Below are positions 55,216-63,532 of a stretch of 64,000 bases of DNA, piece by piece. The stretch's first letter is position 1. Each line of letters begins with the position of its first letter. A program made the translations under genes and the position numbers. The DNA is from Dyadobacter psychrotolerans (GTDB taxonomy: Bacteria; Bacteroidota; Bacteroidia; Cytophagales; Spirosomataceae): contig NZ_SMFL01000002.1 of NCBI RefSeq assembly GCF_004349265.1, positions 434,001-498,000 on the forward strand. The letters run 5' to 3'. The notes below the pieces were generated by a model, which saw only the letters and a list, made by a program, of their open reading frames with translations, searched no databases and was not told the origin of the DNA.

Positions 55216-56061
55216 TTACTTCTGTTTAAGATATGTACTGCGGAAATATTTAACACTTTCAGCCACCTCAGGGCCGTTGTTTTCCCAATGATACTCGTAT
55301 TCAACCGAGATAGGCCCTTTAAATTTCTGACGTTTCATTTCAGCGATTACGCCGTCAACTTTGCTGTCTCCCTTTCCCCAGATCACGTCGTGGTATTTTC
55401 CATCAGGTGTATCCTTAACTACATCTTTAAAGTGCATACCCATTACATGACCTTCAAGTTGTTTCAGGCAGGCAACCGGATCCAGACCCGAGCGTACCCA
55501 GTGACCGATGTCCGAACACGAGCCAACGAATTTACTTTTAGCAGCATATTTCAAAACGGAATCCGGGCTCCAGTATCGTGATGGCTTTGGGTGGTTGTGC
55601 AGCGCCAGGTTAATCTTATATTTTTCTGCCATTGGAATAATGTATTCGAACTGATCAGGATCCGGCTCGGTATCGATATTGAGAACACCCATGTCTTTTG
55701 CAAATGCAAAAAGCTGTTCCCACTCTGCTTTATCTTTACCTTTAACAACACCGAAAGCAGTGATTGTAATACCGTATTTTTTTAAGAGTGCTTTCACTTC
55801 CGCACGTTTGGCAGCATCCATTTTAAAATCCATTTTCCCCTCAATACCGCCCCCGATGGTCTGACCCGGGAAAGCCTCAACATATTTCAAACCGCAGCTG
55901 TCAATCTTTTTAAGTGCTTCGGCGAAAGTAAATAGCCTGAAAGTGTATGACTGGGCACCTAATTTCCATCCGGCCTTATTTTCAGGGTTGTTTTGCGCCA
56001 GTGCAGAAAAGCCATAAGTGGCCATAAAAAAGCACCAAAGCATCAATTTTCTTAGTTGCAT
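55216..56061 (-). CDS. Exported sugar phosphate isomerase/epimerase (xylose-isomerase-like TIM barrel)
   Basis: 281 residues with signal peptide (about 1-22, ending SALAQ). The AP-endonuclease-2/xylose isomerase-like barrel is evident: GWKLGAQSYTFRLFTFAEALKKIDSCGLKYVEAFPG, YKINLALHNHPKPSRYWSPD, SCSDIGHWVRSGLDPVACLKQLEGHVMGMHFKDV and GPISVEYEYHWENNG supply the metal-binding His, Asp and Glu positions. Exported members are common in Bacteroidota and are linked to sugar metabolism. Its stop faces the phospholipase-like gene 4 bp away. Confidence 0.88.
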   Translation of the reverse strand: MQLRKLMLWCFFMATYGFSALAQNNPENKAGWKLGAQSYTFRLFTFAEALKKIDSCGLKYVEAFPGQTIGGGIEGKMDFKMDAAKRAEVKALLKKYGITITAFGVVKGKDKAEWEQLFAFAKDMGVLNIDTEPDPDQFEYIIPMAEKYKINLALHNHPKPSRYWSPDSVLKYAAKSKFVGSCSDIGHWVRSGLDPVACLKQLEGHVMGMHFKDVVKDTPDGKYHDVIWGKGDSKVDGVIAEMKRQKFKGPISVEYEYHWENNGPEVAESVKYFRSTYLKQK

Positions 56062-56117
56062 AATGTTTAATGAATGAATTTGATAAGTTATTTCAAAAGT
56101 AATAATCCTTTGTTATT

Positions 56118-56630
56118 CTACTCTACAGAGGCTTTTAATATCCAGGAAGTGACGAGCAGCTGACCACTATGTCTTTGTGTATGCTCTGCTGCATGAAAGA
56201 GCAGCCCAAGATGTGTTGAGGCAATCCTGGCCCTTCCTACATAACGAACATGCGAGAGTGTTGTTTCATCCGTTTCTTTAAACTGATTAATTGCCTTATC
56301 TACCTGCAATTGAAATGCCCTGAGAAGATCTGAAAAACGGCAACCGGTGAACGGCTCCGTTCCTTCACTTTTGAGATATTGCAGCTGATTTTCGTCAAGA
56401 GATTCCTCCCGGGCATAGGTCAGCAATCTGTCGAGCACACCAGTCAGATGCTGAAGGTGAAAACCAACAGACGCCACCCCGGCGGGGCGCTGCCACAGCA
56501 ATTGATCCGGATAGTCGTTTTCGAGCTCACTTATTTCTTCCAGAGCCTGATAAAGCGCATGCGCAGCGGGTTGCAGCAAAGGCGGAACACCGGGCAAGGG
56601 ACCTCTGAGCCAAACTTCTTGTTTTTGCAT
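56118..56630 (-). CDS. DinB-family (four-helix, metal-binding) protein
   Basis: 170 residues. Helical bundle with the three-histidine pattern of the family: GVASVGFHLQHLTGVLDRLLTYA and LLFHAAEHTQRHSGQLLVTSW. DinB/YfiT-type proteins include thiol-dependent transferases (for example bacillithiol S-transferase) and damage-inducible proteins of unknown role. No signal peptide. It follows the DEAD-box helicase on the same strand but a strong terminator separates them. Confidence 0.87.
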   Translation of the reverse strand: MQKQEVWLRGPLPGVPPLLQPAAHALYQALEEISELENDYPDQLLWQRPAGVASVGFHLQHLTGVLDRLLTYAREESLDENQLQYLKSEGTEPFTGCRFSDLLRAFQLQVDKAINQFKETDETTLSHVRYVGRARIASTHLGLLFHAAEHTQRHSGQLLVTSWILKASVE

Positions 56631-56646
56631 GCGGCAAGTAACAAAA

Positions 56647-56674
56647 AAAAGGAACTCTTTTACAAGTTCCTTTT
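56647..56674 (-). terminator. Rho-independent terminator of the DEAD-box helicase gene
   Basis: On the minus strand GGAACT - loop - AGTTCC is followed by TTTTTTTT, within a 10-bp stem. It lies 25 bases past the helicase stop. Confidence 0.85.
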
Positions 56675-56698
56675 AAATATAGAATCGGGTTGACTTAC

Positions 56699-58516
56699 TT
56701 ACTTCGCAATGTCAATCTGAACAGGTTTCCCTTTGATTGTATTTCCATCCATAGCGCGAAGTACTGCACGTGCATCACGTTCCGGTACGTCAACAAATGT
56801 GAATTTGTCATAAATGTCAATTGCTCCGATGGTTTTTCCGGGAATGTTAGCTTCTCCGGCAATTGCTCCAACGATATCTTTTGGAAGGATATGATCCTTA
56901 CGTCCAAGACTTAAGAACAAACGGGTCATGCCTGCTTCCGGTGTCGCCGAACGTTTCGATTCATCTCTTCCGCCGCCTTCGCTTCTTCTTGAATCAGCGC
57001 GGGGTGCAAAACGATCAGAACTTGCTCCGCGGCGGTCGTCGCTCCCACCTCTTTCAAAACGGCTGCCTCTCTCGAAACGGCTTCCTCCGCGGCTTTCGCG
57101 TTCGCCTCCGCGACGATCACCACCACGTTCGGGACGTTCTCCGCCACGTCTTTCTTCCCATGCCAGGTTGCTGTCCGAGTATTCGTTTTTCTGAACACCC
57201 ATGATCTGCTTAGCCATAGCACCTACGATTTGCTCGGTAGAGAAACCGCTGTGGTGAAGCATTTCCAGTACGTCCAGGTAAAGATCTGCATCACTGCTTT
57301 CCTTAACCGATGCTGCAATACTTTCCACAAAACGCGCTTTACGAACACCAACGATATCTTCAAAAGAAGGTATAACGCCTTTTTCGATTTTTACTTTTGT
57401 ATAGTTTTCAATGGTTTTAAGACGGAACTTTTCGTCACGTGCTACCAGAGAAAATGCTTTACCTGACATCCCTGCACGACCTGTACGGCCGATACGGTGT
57501 ACGTAATATTCTTCGTCCAAAGGAATGTCGTAGTTAATTACACCATCCAGTCCGCTTACGTCGATACCACGTGCCGCTACGTCTGTTGCAACAAGAATGG
57601 TTGTTACACCCGCCTTGAACTTGCTCATCACGTTGCTACGCTGCTGCTGACGCAAATCACCATGAATACCTTCTGATGCATAACCACGAAGCTGAAGATC
57701 TTCAACGATCTCATCAACTTTACGTTTTGTGTTACAGAATACAAGCAAAGATTTCAGGTGATACATGTCAATCAGACGTGTCATTACCTCAACTTTTGCC
57801 TGAGGTTTAACCTCAAAACACACCTGTTCGATGTTCACGTTTGTAAGTTCGTTACGAACCACTTTAATCAGAATAGGATCATTCAAAAAGCGTTTTGTAA
57901 TCGACATAATTGGTTTAGACATTGTAGCCGAGAAAAGAATCGTCTGGCGATCTTCCGGCATGTCAGCCAAAATGCTTTCGATGTCTTCACGAAATCCCAT
58001 GTCAAGCATTTCATCCGCTTCATCCAACACCATCATACGCACCTGATCAAATTTCAAAGTACGGCGTTCCATGTGGTCCATCACACGGCCTGGTGTTCCT
58101 ACAACGATGTGTACACCTCTTTTCAGAGAGCGAATCTGGCGGTCAATTGAATCTCCACCATAAATTGCTTCAATTCTTAAACCTTTTTGGTATTTGGCAA
58201 GTCTGCCTATTTCTTCGGAAACCTGCACCGCCAATTCGCGGGTAGGGCAAAGTACAAGTGCTTGTACAGCGTTATTCGTTACGTCAATTCTTTCAAGTAC
58301 GGGGATACCAAACGCGGCAGTTTTACCAGTTCCTGTCTGAGCCTGGCCAATTACATCAGCCCCTTTCATTACAGCAGGTATGCCTTGCGCCTGGATAGGA
58401 GAGGGTTTTGTGAAACCCATTTCAGTTAAGGCTTTAAGGATAGTTTCTGAGATTCCCAGATCTTCAAAGGTCTCAAAAGTTTCAACAGCATCAATTACTT
58501 CAGTTATTTCAGTCAT
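56699..58516 (-). CDS. deaD: DEAD-box RNA helicase (DeaD/CsdA type) with RGG-rich linker and DbpA-like RNA-binding domain
   Basis: 605 residues. Q motif (GFTKPSPIQAQ), Walker A AQTGTGKT at about 59-66, DEAD at about 165-168, FSATMS, and HRIGRTGRAG are all present in order. After the core comes a ~75-residue arginine/glycine-rich segment at about 445-520 (repeated RGG, SRFERG), then a DbpA-type RNA-binding domain (MTRLFLSLGRKDHILPKDIVGAIAGE, FTFVDVPERDARAVLRAM). It unwinds structured RNA and probably helps ribosome assembly or cold adaptation. The gene has its own terminator and a leader of several hundred bases with stem-loops. Confidence 0.95.
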   Translation of the reverse strand: MTEITEVIDAVETFETFEDLGISETILKALTEMGFTKPSPIQAQGIPAVMKGADVIGQAQTGTGKTAAFGIPVLERIDVTNNAVQALVLCPTRELAVQVSEEIGRLAKYQKGLRIEAIYGGDSIDRQIRSLKRGVHIVVGTPGRVMDHMERRTLKFDQVRMMVLDEADEMLDMGFREDIESILADMPEDRQTILFSATMSKPIMSITKRFLNDPILIKVVRNELTNVNIEQVCFEVKPQAKVEVMTRLIDMYHLKSLLVFCNTKRKVDEIVEDLQLRGYASEGIHGDLRQQQRSNVMSKFKAGVTTILVATDVAARGIDVSGLDGVINYDIPLDEEYYVHRIGRTGRAGMSGKAFSLVARDEKFRLKTIENYTKVKIEKGVIPSFEDIVGVRKARFVESIAASVKESSDADLYLDVLEMLHHSGFSTEQIVGAMAKQIMGVQKNEYSDSNLAWEERRGGERPERGGDRRGGERESRGGSRFERGSRFERGGSDDRRGASSDRFAPRADSRRSEGGGRDESKRSATPEAGMTRLFLSLGRKDHILPKDIVGAIAGEANIPGKTIGAIDIYDKFTFVDVPERDARAVLRAMDGNTIKGKPVQIDIAK

Positions 58517-58743
58517 TTATCTTATTGTTATTAAAAATTCTTGTGTTAAATACAGTTATGATTTGAATATATATTCCACAGCCGGATCTCACAAAAAATT
58601 GTGAAAACAGCAACCGGAAGAAAATTGCACAACTGGAAAAATCTATATGTTCGCACGGTTCAAAAAAAATGATTTGAATCCGTTGGACTGACAAACAAAA
58701 AGACAGCCAGTAAAATTTATTTTATAAAGGGGGATTGCGCAAA

Positions 58744-58877
58744 AAGCCCACCAACCACAAACCATCCGTGGGGCTCTGCATGACGAAACGGTAATAACCA
58801 ACCGGGCATATTTTAAAGGCTGGGAGCGGACTGACCGCTAAAACCGGAAATGAAGCAGAGAAGCGAACGGATGTTCG
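58744..58877 (-). ncRNA. Candidate structured leader RNA or small RNA upstream of the DEAD-box helicase
   Basis: Reading the minus strand from the promoter, three stems follow: CGAAC-ATCC-GTTCG (58864-58877), AGCGG-TCAGT-CCGCT (58825-58839), then AGCCC(C)AC...GTGGGCT running into TTTTTG (about 58744-58776). The last is terminator-like. The transcript could end there as a ~150-base small RNA, or the stem could act as a regulated attenuator for the helicase. No family was recognised. Confidence 0.45.
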
Positions 58878-58890
58878 TTCTTATTTTATG

Positions 58891-58920
58891 CAAAAGTAAG
58901 AATAATATTCGAATAAACAA
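58891..58920 (-). promoter_or_regulatory. Bacteroidota-type promoter upstream of the helicase leader
   Basis: On the minus strand TTG (58918-58920), a 19-base spacer, and TACTTTTG (58891-58898), an exact TAnnTTTG match. It is 375 bases upstream of the helicase ATG. Confidence 0.6.
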
Positions 58921-59108
58921 TGTAGTGGATATATTAATTGTAATATTTTTAGAAATCAGCCATTATTTCTCTGCTTGCTGGCCAATTTGAAAATAATTGA
59001 CTCCATTTCTAATTTATTTAGCCTTAAAAGTTACTTTTTTTCTGCCTCGCTGTCTTAAAAAGCAAATCACCGATTTTGGTGAAAAGCGATACATTCACAA
59101 CTATATCA

Positions 59109-59657
59109 ATGAAAAAGTTCTTTTTTTTAGCAATGCTTGCTTTCGCAGGTCTCGCGGCACACGCTCAAAGTAATTCTCTTTTGGTTTACGGAAATCTGGG
59201 GATCAATTCCGGTGAATCAGCAGCAGATGTCAAAACAAACAGTTTTTTATTCTCTCCGGGAGTTGGTTATCAATTCAACGATCACTGGACGGCCGGAGCC
59301 AACATGAAAACAGAAAGTGGCAAGTCGGGTGCACCTCAAATAAAAACCAGTGCTTTTTCTGCCGGTCCTTTTATTCGTTACGCTTATCCGCTTTCTGACA
59401 TTTTTGCGGTTTACGGACAGCTTAATACAAACTGGGCTTCATCCAAAATCGCAGATTTGAAAAGCAATGGATTTGAAGGAATGCTGTTTCCGGCAATAGG
59501 GGTAAACCTTAAAAACGGTTTTGCCCTTAATTTTAATTTTGGAAGTCTGGCAATAACAACCGGAAAAGTTAAAGGTCAGTCGGGTAGCAGCTCACAATTC
59601 GGCTTAAACTTTGGCAGCGGTGCAGGTTTTGGAATTTCTAAAAATTTCGGGTTATAA
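59109..59657 (+). CDS. Small outer-membrane beta-barrel protein
   Basis: 182 residues from the ATG at 59109, which starts a signal peptide (MKKFFFLAMLAFAGLAAHAQ); the frame is open to 59076. The mature protein is a run of short strands typical of 8-stranded barrels (SPGVGYQFNDHWTAGANMKTES, AFSAGPFIRYAYPLSDIFAVYGQLNTNW, GMLFPAIGVNLKNGFALNFNFGSLAI). It ends SQFGLNFGSGAGFGISKNFGL. Function unknown; related to opacity/OmpW-like barrels by shape only. Followed by a strong terminator. Confidence 0.83.
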   Translation: MKKFFFLAMLAFAGLAAHAQSNSLLVYGNLGINSGESAADVKTNSFLFSPGVGYQFNDHWTAGANMKTESGKSGAPQIKTSAFSAGPFIRYAYPLSDIFAVYGQLNTNWASSKIADLKSNGFEGMLFPAIGVNLKNGFALNFNFGSLAITTGKVKGQSGSSSQFGLNFGSGAGFGISKNFGL

Positions 59658-59660
59658 GAA

Positions 59661-59699
59661 AAAAGGCTGTGCCGGATGTTATTCCGGTACAGCCTTTTC
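59661..59699. terminator. Strong bidirectional terminator
   Basis: AAAAGGCTGT-G-CCGG and CCGG-T-ACAGCCTTTT form a 14-bp stem with one mismatch. It separates the convergent barrel and ald genes. Confidence 0.9.
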
Positions 59700-59714
59700 T
59701 TCAAAAAAAACTTA

Positions 59715-60827
59715 TTAAAGAACCTCGCTTACATCTGAGTAAGGCATGTTCCATGCATCGGAAACTCCTTTGAAAACGATTTTGCCATTTACAACATTCA
59801 GTCCTTTACGCAATTCTTCATTATCCGCACAGGCGCTTTTCCAGCCTTTATTTGCCAGCTGCAAAGCGTAGGGCAATGTTGCATTGGTTAGGGCCAACGT
59901 TGAAGTATAAGGAACAGCACCAGGCATGTTCGCTACACAGTAATGAACCACACCATCGACTTCGTAAATCGGATCTTCGTGTGTTGTTGCGTGAGAAGTT
60001 TCAAAACATCCGCCCTGATCGATCGCCACGTCAACCATTACAGTTCCCGGCTTCATCAGTTTAAGCATATCTTTTGTAATCAGCGAAGGGGCTTTTGCTC
60101 CCGGAATCAACACGCCGCCGATAATCAAAATCGAGCTTTGAACCAATTCACGGATATTGTATTCATTAGACATTACTGTATCCACGTTAGCAGGCATAAT
60201 ATCTTCCAGATAACGTAAACGAGGCAGGCTGATATCAACAATCGTTACGTTTGCACCAAGACCTGCGGCCATCTTAGCGGCCTGAGTTCCTACAATTCCA
60301 CCACCTAATACAAGTACATTCGCAGGTTTAACACCGGCAACACCGCCAAGCAGGATTCCAAATCCGCCCATTGGTTTTTCCAGGTACTTTGCACCTTCCT
60401 GAACTGCCATACGGCCTGCAACTTCACTCATTGGAACCAGCAGCGGCAAACTTCTGTCGGCCTTTTCAACTGTTTCATAAGCCAGACAGACCGCTTTACG
60501 CCCGATCATGGCATTTGTCAAAGGCTCTGACGATGCAAAGTGAAAATAGGTAAAAAGAAGCTGATCTTCTTTAATCAGAGCATATTCGCTTTCGATTGGC
60601 TCTTTTACCTTTACGATCATCTCAGCAATACCGTAAACCTCTTCTATGGTAGGCAGAATTACTGCACCCGCTTCACTATACTGTTCGTCTGAAAAACCAC
60701 TTCCTTTTCCCGCCTCGGTCTGTACATAAACAGTATGTCCGTATTTACGGAATTCGGTTACACCTGCCGGAGTGACGGCCACCCGGTTTTCGTTATTCTT
60801 AATTTCTTTGGGAACGCCAATAATCAT
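59715..60827 (-). CDS. ald: Alanine dehydrogenase
   Basis: 370 residues, the normal length. N-terminal MIIGVPKEIKNNENRVAVTPAGV (substrate-binding Arg/Lys), KVKEP, and YFHFAS (active-site His) are followed by the NAD-binding Rossmann motif VLGGGIVGTQAAKMAAGLGANVTIVD at about 173-198. VDVAIDQGGCFETS and ANMPGAVPYTSTLALTNATLP complete the set. It interconverts L-alanine and pyruvate plus ammonia with NAD. An Lrp-family regulator is divergently transcribed from the same upstream region, and a TAATTTTG box sits 44 bases ahead of the ATG. Confidence 0.97.
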   Translation of the reverse strand: MIIGVPKEIKNNENRVAVTPAGVTEFRKYGHTVYVQTEAGKGSGFSDEQYSEAGAVILPTIEEVYGIAEMIVKVKEPIESEYALIKEDQLLFTYFHFASSEPLTNAMIGRKAVCLAYETVEKADRSLPLLVPMSEVAGRMAVQEGAKYLEKPMGGFGILLGGVAGVKPANVLVLGGGIVGTQAAKMAAGLGANVTIVDISLPRLRYLEDIMPANVDTVMSNEYNIRELVQSSILIIGGVLIPGAKAPSLITKDMLKLMKPGTVMVDVAIDQGGCFETSHATTHEDPIYEVDGVVHYCVANMPGAVPYTSTLALTNATLPYALQLANKGWKSACADNEELRKGLNVVNGKIVFKGVSDAWNMPYSDVSEVL

Positions 60828-60870
60828 TGGTTGGAAGTTTAAAGCGTGAAAGCTGGATTTGTTTTCACTA

Positions 60871-60878
60871 CAAAATTA
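60871..60878 (-). promoter_or_regulatory. -7 element (TAATTTTG) of ald
   Basis: On the minus strand TAATTTTG matches TAnnTTTG exactly, 44 bases upstream of the ald start. It lies in the ald-lrp intergenic region, where the Lrp protein would be expected to bind. Confidence 0.5.
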
Positions 60879-61005
60879 GCTTTTAAAGGAAAATGATACT
60901 TTAATTTGTATTCTGAATAGAAAACAAAACTATTTTTAGCCTCTTTTGTAAGAAAAAAAACTTCCGTTTATGTTACCGCAGGTTTTTGACAATAAAAAAA
61001 ACTAT

Positions 61006-61467
61006 ATGCAGCCCGACGCCACAGATAAAAAAATTCTTGAACTCTTACAGCAAAACGCGCAGCTGACGATCAAAGAGATCGCCAGCAGGATCAATCTTTC
61101 TGTAACGCCTGTGCATGAGCGTATCCGGAAAATGGAGCGTGAAGGGTTTATTGACAGATATGTATGTTTGTTAAACCGCAGAAAATTAGGTAAATCTCTG
61201 CTGGTTTATTGTCATGTTACCCTTGATAAACAGCGTAAGGAAAGCTTTGAGGATTTTAATCAGGCTGTAACGGGTATGCAGGAAGTGCTTGAATGTTCGG
61301 TTGTATCGGGTAACTTTGACTATATGTTAAAAGTTGTGGTGGAAGATGCCGAAGCCTATAATCAGTTTTACCAGTTAAAACTTTCTGCACTTAAAAGCGT
61401 GTTACATATCAGCAGCTATTTCGTAATTTCAGAAATAAAGTATACCACGGGTATTCCTGTGCGTTGA
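61006..61467 (+). CDS. Lrp/AsnC-family transcriptional regulator
   Basis: 153 residues from the ATG at 61006 (a frame-consistent ATG at 60970 would add 12). The N-terminal helix-turn-helix is DATDKKILELLQQNAQLTIKEIASRINLSVTPVHERIRKME, followed by GFIDRYVCLLNRRKLG and the C-terminal AsnC ligand domain (VLECSVVSGNFDYMLKVVVEDAEAYNQFY). It responds to amino acids and, being divergent from ald, is the likely regulator of alanine metabolism. Its upstream region is shared with ald. Confidence 0.93.
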   Translation: MQPDATDKKILELLQQNAQLTIKEIASRINLSVTPVHERIRKMEREGFIDRYVCLLNRRKLGKSLLVYCHVTLDKQRKESFEDFNQAVTGMQEVLECSVVSGNFDYMLKVVVEDAEAYNQFYQLKLSALKSVLHISSYFVISEIKYTTGIPVR

Positions 61468-61523
61468 AGTAAATATATCAACAAAGCTAAAAGCTATCGG
61501 CGGGAAGCGAATTGTCATCAATT

Positions 61524-62546
61524 ATGAATAAAAATTTCAGGGACGGGCTCAATCTGATGTCGAAAGTGACGCCGAAAAGGGCCTGGAATGCAATACAGAT
61601 CTTGGGAAGTTATTTTTATTCCAAAACAACCGGTAATCCTGTTCACTGGGGAATGCCGATCGCGATCTCGTTTGAGCCAACTACAAGCTGTAATTTACGC
61701 TGTCCGGAATGCCCCAGCGGACTACGTTCATTTACCCGCCCGACGGGTATGATGGAAGAAAAGCTCTATAAAAAAACCATCGATGAGCTTGCCGATACCC
61801 TGCTGTATCTGATCTTCTATTTTCAGGGAGAACCTTATCTTCATCCTAAGTTTTTTGAACTGGTCCAGTATGCCCATGACAAAGGAATTTACACTGCAAC
61901 CTCAACCAACGCCCATTATCTGACTGATGAAAAGGCCAGGAAAACAGTGGAATCGGGTCTGGACCGACTGATTATTTCTATTGACGGAACAACGCAGGAT
62001 GTTTATCAGCAATACCGTATCGGCGGAAACCTTGAAAAAGTTCTGGAAGGAACGCGTAACATCATCAGGTGGAAGAAGGAGTTAAAATCCAGTACGCCGC
62101 ATGTTATTTTTCAGTTTTTGGTGGTAAAACCCAATGAACATCAGATCGAAGATGTTAAAAAACTGGCTTTGGAAATGGGTGTGGATGAAGTGGGTTTGAA
62201 AACAGCCCAGATCTATGATTATGAAGAAGGTAATGAGCTGATTCCAACAATTGACAAATATTCCCGTTACGAGAAAAAACAGGATGGTAAGTTTTCGATT
62301 AAAAACAAGTTTGTCGACCATTGCTGGAAAATGTGGCATTCCTGTGTGATCACCTGGGATGGTGGAGTGGTTCCCTGCTGTTTTGATAAGGATGCGGAGT
62401 ACCAGCTGGGTGATATGAAGAGACAAACGTTCCGCCAGCTCTGGAGAGGTAAAAAATATAACGACTTCCGTGCTTCACTCATCCGCTCCCGCTCTGAGAT
62501 AGAAATGTGCAAGAATTGCACTGAAGGAACACAGGTCTGGGCGTGA
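61524..62546 (+). CDS. Radical SAM protein with SPASM domain
   Basis: 340 residues from the ATG at 61524 (a TTG at 61512 would add four). The 4Fe-4S motif is CNLRCPEC (C56, C60, C63), preceded by PIAISFEPTTS. The C-terminal SPASM-type cysteines lie in HCWKMWHSCVITWDGGVVPCCFDKD and EMCKNC. DRLIISIDGTTQDVYQQYRIGGNLEKVLEG is the conserved middle. Such enzymes modify peptides or carbohydrates by radical chemistry. No small precursor peptide is evident nearby, and the partition genes follow after 164 bp. Substrate unknown. Confidence 0.9.
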   Translation: MNKNFRDGLNLMSKVTPKRAWNAIQILGSYFYSKTTGNPVHWGMPIAISFEPTTSCNLRCPECPSGLRSFTRPTGMMEEKLYKKTIDELADTLLYLIFYFQGEPYLHPKFFELVQYAHDKGIYTATSTNAHYLTDEKARKTVESGLDRLIISIDGTTQDVYQQYRIGGNLEKVLEGTRNIIRWKKELKSSTPHVIFQFLVVKPNEHQIEDVKKLALEMGVDEVGLKTAQIYDYEEGNELIPTIDKYSRYEKKQDGKFSIKNKFVDHCWKMWHSCVITWDGGVVPCCFDKDAEYQLGDMKRQTFRQLWRGKKYNDFRASLIRSRSEIEMCKNCTEGTQVWA

Positions 62547-62710
62547 AACATTTGTATTTTTGATCAATTAATATTTTTTAACTAAATAATAATACTGAAT
62601 AATGTATTGATTTTCAGTGTTTTGTAGTCTTTTTATAAAAGTCCGTGGAACATTTTTTGGTGGTTTGCCCTGAATAATGGAAATTTGAATCTGGTAACTC
62701 ACATGAATAC

Positions 62711-63508
62711 ATGGGCAAAGTAATTGCAATTGCAAATCAAAAGGGTGGTGTAGGCAAAACCACCACGGCCATAAACCTGGCCGCAAGTTTGGCAGCACTC
62801 GAATTTCGAACGCTCCTTATTGATGCAGACCCGCAGGCTAACTCTACTTCTGGACTTGGATTTAATCCCCAGGAAATGGAAAACAGCATTTATGAATGCA
62901 TGGTAGAACAGGCGCGGACAGCGGATATAATCCTGGATACAGATTTCCCTTACCTGCATTTGCTACCTTCACACATCGACCTAGTTGGAGCGGAAATCGA
63001 GATGATCAATTTAAAGAATCGGGAGCAGCGCATGAAAGATGCGATTGCCGAGGTTAGAGATAACTACGACTTTATTATTATCGATTGTTCTCCGTCACTA
63101 GGTTTGATAACCATTAATAGTTTAACTGCCGCCGATTCGGTAATTATCCCTGTTCAATGTGAGTATTTTGCCCTGGAAGGTCTTGGGAAACTGCTAAACA
63201 CAATTACCATTATTCAATCCAGACTTAATACTAATCTGGTTATAGAAGGGATTTTGCTGACCATGTATGATCTTCGCCTTCGTTTATCCAATCAGGTTGT
63301 CAATGAAGTAACCAGTCATTTTGAATCACTGGTTTTTAACACCATCATTCCCCGCAACGTTAGAATCAGTGAAGCGCCTAGTTTTGGTATTCCGGTTATG
63401 GCCCAGGATGCAGACAGCAAAGGTGCTATCAGCTATTTAAATCTGGCTCGTGAGATTTTGACCAAAAACGGATTGCTTTCTTCGGACAAGCATATGGGCG
63501 TAAATTAA
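62711..63508 (+). CDS. parA: ParA/Soj chromosome-partitioning ATPase
   Basis: 265 residues. Deviant Walker [19 protein letters not shown] at about 10-27, then [17 protein letters not shown] and the Walker [38 protein letters not shown] is the ParA/Soj-specific segment. It forms ATP-dependent patterns on the nucleoid and moves the ParB-parS complex. parB starts 24 bp downstream, so the two form an operon. The chromosomal type is suggested by size and by the neighbours. Confidence 0.96.
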   Translation: MGKVIAIANQKGGVGKTTTAINLAASLAALEFRTLLIDADPQANSTSGLGFNPQEMENSIYECMVEQARTADIILDTDFPYLHLLPSHIDLVGAEIEMINLKNREQRMKDAIAEVRDNYDFIIIDCSPSLGLITINSLTAADSVIIPVQCEYFALEGLGKLLNTITIIQSRLNTNLVIEGILLTMYDLRLRLSNQVVNEVTSHFESLVFNTIIPRNVRISEAPSFGIPVMAQDADSKGAISYLNLAREILTKNGLLSSDKHMGVN

Positions 63509-63532
63509 TCACGATTCTAGCTGGCAGCACAC

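Larger units (their letters stand above)
58517..59108. other. Long intergenic region: helicase leader and barrel-gene promoter
   Basis: About 590 bases between divergent genes. The helicase side holds a good minus-strand promoter (58891-58920) and a run of stem-loops (58746-58877) described separately, giving a leader of about 370 bases. The side facing the barrel gene is AT-rich; TTACTTTTTTT near 59030 is one base off a -7 box. No coding region seen. Confidence 0.6.

Noticed and set aside
56863..57204. Plus-strand open frames opposite the RGG-rich part of the DEAD-box helicase
   Set aside because: They arise from the repetitive, GC-rich codons of the RGG segment (reading as Arg/Ser/Pro-rich) and are not protein-like.
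62644..62652. CGTGGAACA, half of a parS-like site, just upstream of parA
   Set aside because: The other half of the palindrome is absent, so it is not a convincing parS; a genome-wide search for the full site would be needed.
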